DNA of 64,000 bases from Nemorincola sp044225795 (lineage in GTDB: Bacteria; Bacteroidota; Bacteroidia; Chitinophagales; Chitinophagaceae). Positions 60,951-64,000 of the stretch are shown in pieces. Made by a program: the position numbers and the translations under genes. The stretch is from positions 159,938-223,937 of the forward strand of contig JBGAIF010000006.1 of the NCBI GenBank assembly GCA_044225795.1, written 5' to 3'. The notes under the pieces are model-generated. The model was not told the DNA's origin. It searched no databases and was given only the letters and a program-made list of their open reading frames with translations. The first letter of the stretch is position 1. Each line of letters opens with the position of its first letter.

Positions 60951-60980
60951 GGAAGAATAAAATAGTAAGAATTACGGGTG

Positions 60981-60988
60981 CAAAGATA
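60981..60988 (-). promoter_or_regulatory. -7 promoter box of pyrD
   Basis: The minus strand reads TATCTTTGCACCC; TATCTTTG matches TAnnTTTG, about 30 bases before the ATG. The -33 candidate is 23 bases away, a little long. Confidence 0.5.
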
Positions 60989-61056
60989 CTGCGCGTGTCT
61001 GTCTGATTTAACAAAAATTACGGAAGCAGGTTTTATTTAAAATGTAATTTAGCTCC

Positions 61057-61764
61057 ATGATACCGGCCAAAGGTTTCCTGCTCCTGTTCCTGATGTTCCT
61101 GTTCATTGCACCTGCCCCGGCACAGGTGATACATGGCGAAGTGCTGGATATTGACAGTAAGAAGGCGATCTCCGCGGTTGATATCGAGAATGTACACACC
61201 TCCATGCATACTGAGACAGACGGCAAGGGGGGCTTTGTGATTGCAGCCGTCAGCGACCAGTTGCTGGTGTTTCGCAAGGAAGGCTACCGCACGGTGAGGG
61301 TTCGTATCCCTAAGGGGTACATACCTTCATACTTCCGCATTATCCTTAATAAAGGATTTTCGGACCTTCCTGCTGATATAGCCCGCAAGAACCGCTACGA
61401 TAATGCCCGCGACAGCATCAGGAGTTATGAGCTTTACAGGCATGAACTGGAATTCCCCCGGATGACGACCTTCGAAATGATACAGAGCCCGTTCACCGCG
61501 CTCAGCCATCATAACCGCGAGATATGGCGCTTCCAGGACGATTACGAGTATTTTGAGCAGGAAAGGTACATTGACCGTACATTCAACAGGGAACTGATCA
61601 CTAAACTCACGGGCCTGAAAGACGACAGCCTCACCGCCTATATGCGCCGGTACAGGCCAGCTTATCAGCAACTGAGGTCAATGAATGATTATACATTCTT
61701 CAATTTCATTAAGAGCAGTGTATATTACTTCCGCAATACATCAACGCCAAGGAACCCGCAATAG
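61057..61764 (+). CDS. Secreted protein with carboxypeptidase-like regulatory domain
   Basis: The protein has 235 residues and a signal peptide ending near APAPAQ. Residues about 25-100 form a carboxypeptidase D-like regulatory domain: VIHGEVLDIDSKKAISAVDIENV, TETDGKGGFVIAAV and LLVFRKEGYRTV. The rest is helical and charged (ARDSIRSYELYRHELEFP, FNFIKSSVYYF). Such proteins in Bacteroidota are often envelope factors. The stop lies two bases from that of the convergent DinB gene. Confidence 0.85.
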   Translation: MIPAKGFLLLFLMFLFIAPAPAQVIHGEVLDIDSKKAISAVDIENVHTSMHTETDGKGGFVIAAVSDQLLVFRKEGYRTVRVRIPKGYIPSYFRIILNKGFSDLPADIARKNRYDNARDSIRSYELYRHELEFPRMTTFEMIQSPFTALSHHNREIWRFQDDYEYFEQERYIDRTFNRELITKLTGLKDDSLTAYMRRYRPAYQQLRSMNDYTFFNFIKSSVYYFRNTSTPRNPQ

Positions 61765-61765
61765 C

Positions 61766-62293
61766 TTAGTTCAGTGCCGCCGCCAGGTACTTCTCCCTGA
61801 TGATGCGCTGGTGGTGCAATACGTGTCCTACGAGCGCGAATCCTAATGCTCGAACGGACAATACTATGTTCCTTGCAGGGCCTTCCATATCCAGCATAGC
61901 GGGACTCATACCGGCAAACATGGCAATGTTGGCCATCCTCAGTATCTCCAGTTCGCTCATAATGGCGGTAATATCCCTGTTGGCCGCATTGGAATTGGCA
62001 ATGAACAGTGCGGGATCATAAGCAGGCAGGGGAGACTGGTCGCCGCGGCTAATGCGGAATATCCGGTACCCGAAGTTGCGTTCCGCGTCAACAAGGTGCA
62101 TCACCACTTCTTTCAGGGTCCACTTACCGGCTTCATATCTCGATTCTGCCTGTTCGGGTGTCAGCGAACTGATGAGTCCCTTTATCTCGAGCCAATTATC
62201 GTTGAGGGCGGTAATGAGGTCTGTATCGGGAGCATTAAGTATATATCCTGTATAGAAGCCGTAGTCGGCTGCCGGTGGAGGCGCGATCTGCAT
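61766..62293 (-). CDS. DinB-family protein
   Basis: The protein has 175 residues from the ATG at 62291-62293 (MQIAPPPAADYGF); the longer frame was rejected. It is a four-helix DinB/YfiT-like bundle: WTLKEVVMHLVDAERNFGYR carries the first metal-binding His, and ALVGHVLHHQRIIRE the later pair. DinB-fold enzymes bind zinc or nickel and include thiol-dependent transferases; the substrate is unknown. Confidence 0.9.
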   Translation of the reverse strand: MQIAPPPAADYGFYTGYILNAPDTDLITALNDNWLEIKGLISSLTPEQAESRYEAGKWTLKEVVMHLVDAERNFGYRIFRISRGDQSPLPAYDPALFIANSNAANRDITAIMSELEILRMANIAMFAGMSPAMLDMEGPARNIVLSVRALGFALVGHVLHHQRIIREKYLAAALN

Positions 62294-62324
62294 AAGTTTA
62301 TTTTTTGTAAAGGTAAGGGTATTG

Positions 62325-62594
62325 TCAGGCAGATAGGGCAGGGCCATCATCTGTAAAAAGTAGGTACTGCTCCCGGAGCGCATCATAAAACTCCTCTACC
62401 GTACGGTAGTGGTGTGGGTCGTTGCAAACGCCGTAGATATTATTGTGAATATTAAAGTAAGCGATCGCTTTGCCGGGTTTAGCAAGCACGTGTTTCCCGC
62501 CTTCCAGTGTGTAATCGTCGGCAAGTATCACAATGCCGCCACGTTCAAATTTATATACCCCGTCTTCCTGCTGCCTGATCCTGAACCGGTACAT
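62325..62594 (-). CDS. Small protein of unknown function
   Basis: The protein has 89 residues from the ATG at 62592-62594; a TTG nine codons upstream is an alternative. It reads RFRIRQQEDGVYKFERGGIV, YTLEGGKHVLAKPGKAIAYF and a C-terminal helix VEEFYDALREQYLLFTDD. I recognise no family. It is cytoplasmic and lies directly upstream of the DinB gene on the same strand. Confidence 0.65.
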   Translation of the reverse strand: MYRFRIRQQEDGVYKFERGGIVILADDYTLEGGKHVLAKPGKAIAYFNIHNNIYGVCNDPHHYRTVEEFYDALREQYLLFTDDGPALSA

Positions 62595-62863
62595 ACCATT
62601 CCTTTTGGCCTGATAGTGCAAAAAGCGGGCTAAACTTTCAAACGGTAGAAATATTGATAATAATTAATTTGACATAAATAATCGCTAAAATGTTGATTAT
62701 TATTGTTTTGCTTTGATTATTTCATCTGAATTATTAATATTTTTTTCAGCGATCACCCGCGAATATGTTATTATGTTCAGGTAGTAAGTAACATAAGTTT
62801 TGTGGAAACCTTTACCCACGTACACATTTTGTGACTAACCTAAAGTTAATCAATAAGGCGCCG

Positions 62864-63397
62864 TTATTTCTCTTTCCGGGATCGTACCAGCTTATATATT
62901 TTAATAGCACTCATCAATAAAATGACGAATAAGATCAGCCCGACGACTCCCCACAGGGCGCTCATTCCCTGCTTCACCACGGCCAGCATCACTATGGTTA
63001 TAAGGAAGATAGTGGCTACCTCGTTCCATATCCTGAGCTGGCCCGATGTGTACTTAAATACCCCCTTCGACTGCTGCTTGTAGATACCATGCAGGGTAAA
63101 AAAGTAAACATATAGCCCCACCACGAAACACAGCTTTACCGCCAGCCAGTTGTCCATTTGCCCATAGAGGTACCACATCCACGGACCGAATATGAGGGTA
63201 AGCACCGCCGATGGCCACGTGATGCCAAACCACAGCCTGCGTATCATAATATTGAACTGCTGCTGCAGTATGCCGCGCTCCGGCTCCGGCTTATCGTTGG
63301 CCTCACGATTGTATATATACAGCCGCACGATATAGAACATACCGCTGAACCAGGTAACGATAAAGATGATATGGAGTGCTTTGACGTAGAGGTACAT
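62864..63397 (-). CDS. hemJ: Protoporphyrinogen oxidase HemJ / CopD-family membrane protein
   Basis: The protein has 177 residues and four to five membrane helices. The first helix region reads YLYVKALHIIFIVTWFSGMFYIVRL, with the His and Arg typical of HemJ, which oxidises protoporphyrinogen IX to protoporphyrin IX. FGPWMWYLYGQMDNWLAVKLCFV matches the second half of the family signature. Ferrochelatase (hemH), the next enzyme of heme synthesis, is just upstream on the same strand, which supports the call. Confidence 0.92.
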   Translation of the reverse strand: MYLYVKALHIIFIVTWFSGMFYIVRLYIYNREANDKPEPERGILQQQFNIMIRRLWFGITWPSAVLTLIFGPWMWYLYGQMDNWLAVKLCFVVGLYVYFFTLHGIYKQQSKGVFKYTSGQLRIWNEVATIFLITIVMLAVVKQGMSALWGVVGLILFVILLMSAIKIYKLVRSRKEK

Positions 63398-63408
63398 TTT
63401 GGGGTCGA

Positions 63409-63484
63409 AAGTAGTTAGTAGAAAGTAGAAAGTCGTTAGTCGTTAGTAGAATGTAGTTAGTAGAAAGTCGTTAGTCGTTAGTTG
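63409..63484. repeat. AGTTAGTAGAAAGT-type short tandem repeat between hemJ and hemH
   Basis: The tract is made of AGTAGAAAGT, CGTTAGT and TAGTTAGT units in irregular order. It includes the hemH stop codon (63478-63480). It is related to the tract at 57694-57727, in the opposite orientation relative to the genes. Confidence 0.75.
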
Positions 63485-64000
63485 GGTTTTACATTATCTA
63501 TCATTGTCTTCATTGCTTTTATCCACGAGGGTTGTGTGTTCACACAGGGTATGTACTCATAAGATATGCCACCTGCTGCCATGAAATTCTCCTTCTCGCG
63601 TATCTGTATCTCCTCGAGGGTTTCCAGGCAGTCGCTGACGAACGACGGACAAACCACCACGAGGTCTTTGATGCCTTCGCCGGGCATCTGCCCCATGCGG
63701 GCAGTAGTAGCAGGCGTGAGCCATGCCGACCTGCCCAGCTTCGACTGGAACGATACGCTGTATTCGCCCTGCTTCAGTCCCAGTTGAGCTACTACCAGCC
63801 GTGTGGTCTCGTAGCACTGGTGGCGGTAGCAATACTTGTGCGCTTCAGAGTTTTTGGTACAGCAGTCGGGCGACTTGAGGCAATGTGTGCCTGTAGGGTC
63901 GCTCTTTACTATATGGCGCTCGGGTATGCTGTGGTAGCTGAAGAGCAGGTGCTGGCCGGCGCGCAGGTGCGGCCTGATGCTCTCCGTGAGCGCGCTGATA
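63478..64000 (-). CDS. hemH: Ferrochelatase, C-terminal part (runs off the window)
   Basis: The visible 173 residues are the C-terminal half of ferrochelatase, which inserts iron into protoporphyrin IX. LLFSYHSIPERHIVK carries the catalytic His, followed by FQSKLGRSAWLTP and KDLVVVCPSFVSDCLETLEEI, all family signatures. The Cys-rich CLKSPDCCTKNSE and CYRHQC stretch between them fits a longer insert seen in some bacterial enzymes. The N terminus lies beyond the window. hemJ follows downstream after a repeat tract. Confidence 0.95.
   Translation of the reverse strand, partial: ISALTESIRPHLRAGQHLLFSYHSIPERHIVKSDPTGTHCLKSPDCCTKNSEAHKYCYRHQCYETTRLVVAQLGLKQGEYSVSFQSKLGRSAWLTPATTARMGQMPGEGIKDLVVVCPSFVSDCLETLEEIQIREKENFMAAGGISYEYIPCVNTQPSWIKAMKTMIDNVKPN

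Overview
The window comes from a Bacteroidota chromosome, most likely a Chitinophagales/Chitinophagaceae-type bacterium. This is an inference from gene content and was not tested by a search. The signs are promoters of the form TTTG-N19/21-TAnnTTTG, a type IX secretion sorting domain, a sigma-ECF/FecR/STN cluster, a 7TMR-DISM histidine kinase, lipoprotein signal peptides, DUF4412 and head-GIN (DUF2807) proteins, and many TTG/GTG starts with no clear Shine-Dalgarno sequences.

Layout. 1-8.5 kb: the start of a glycosyltransferase, a lone receiver protein, then a tight same-strand run of a GNAT-like acyltransferase, an E1(ThiF)-nitroreductase fusion (Rv1355c/MoeY type), a 7TMR-DISM histidine kinase, a receiver-kinase hybrid, a single receiver and HMG-CoA lyase. 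8.5-17.9 kb: panB, a YggS-type PLP protein, a GT-C membrane glycosyltransferase, an unusual fusion of an SQD1-like sugar-nucleotide enzyme with a class V aminotransferase behind an MFS exporter, aspS and a lipoprotein. 18-20.4 kb: rplK-rplA-rplJ-rplL, cut off from the usual secE/nusG and rpoBC neighbours. 20.4-21.4 kb: a gene-free kilobase with two different pairs of direct repeats. 21.4-24 kb: DUF4256, DUF1801/YdeI, an ArsR-AHSA1 pair and a lipoprotein. 24-30.5 kb: sppA, surE, anmK, a CoA-binding protein and an Hdr-like iron-sulfur electron-transfer pair.

30.5-38.7 kb: secreted proteins, a serine hydrolase, PhnA/YjdM, a small KOW protein, a rifampin ADP-ribosyltransferase with an extra N-terminal helical domain, a RibD-C reductase, a second ArsR-AHSA1 pair whose twin operators match the first, and a GNAT acetyltransferase. 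38.8-41.0 kb: an AT-rich two-gene island (winged-helix/nucleosidase protein plus partner) between direct repeats, beside tRNA-Arg(TCT). 41.4-47.5 kb: a PEGA protein and three GT-C/TPR membrane glycosyltransferases, two of them a tandem duplication. 47.5-51.7 kb: a T9SS-exported NHL propeller protein, an AlkD-like plus SPL-like DNA-repair pair, and a head-GIN lipoprotein. 51.8-56.4 kb: two LA_2272-type surface-repeat proteins, one with an STN domain, encoded with a FecR anti-sigma and an ECF sigma factor. 56.7-64 kb: tRNA-Glu(TTC), tpiA, a GlmU-like sugar nucleotidyltransferase, rpmE2, a TlpA thioredoxin, pyrD, small proteins, hemJ and the 3' part of hemH.

The best candidates for undescribed biology are (a) the acyltransferase/E1-nitroreductase/two-component cluster, which reads like a small-molecule synthesis-and-sensing circuit; (b) the island pairing a nucleosidase with a winged-helix partner, which resembles a defence module; (c) the SQD1-aminotransferase fusion; and (d) an STN signalling protein that carries surface repeats where a TonB barrel would be expected.
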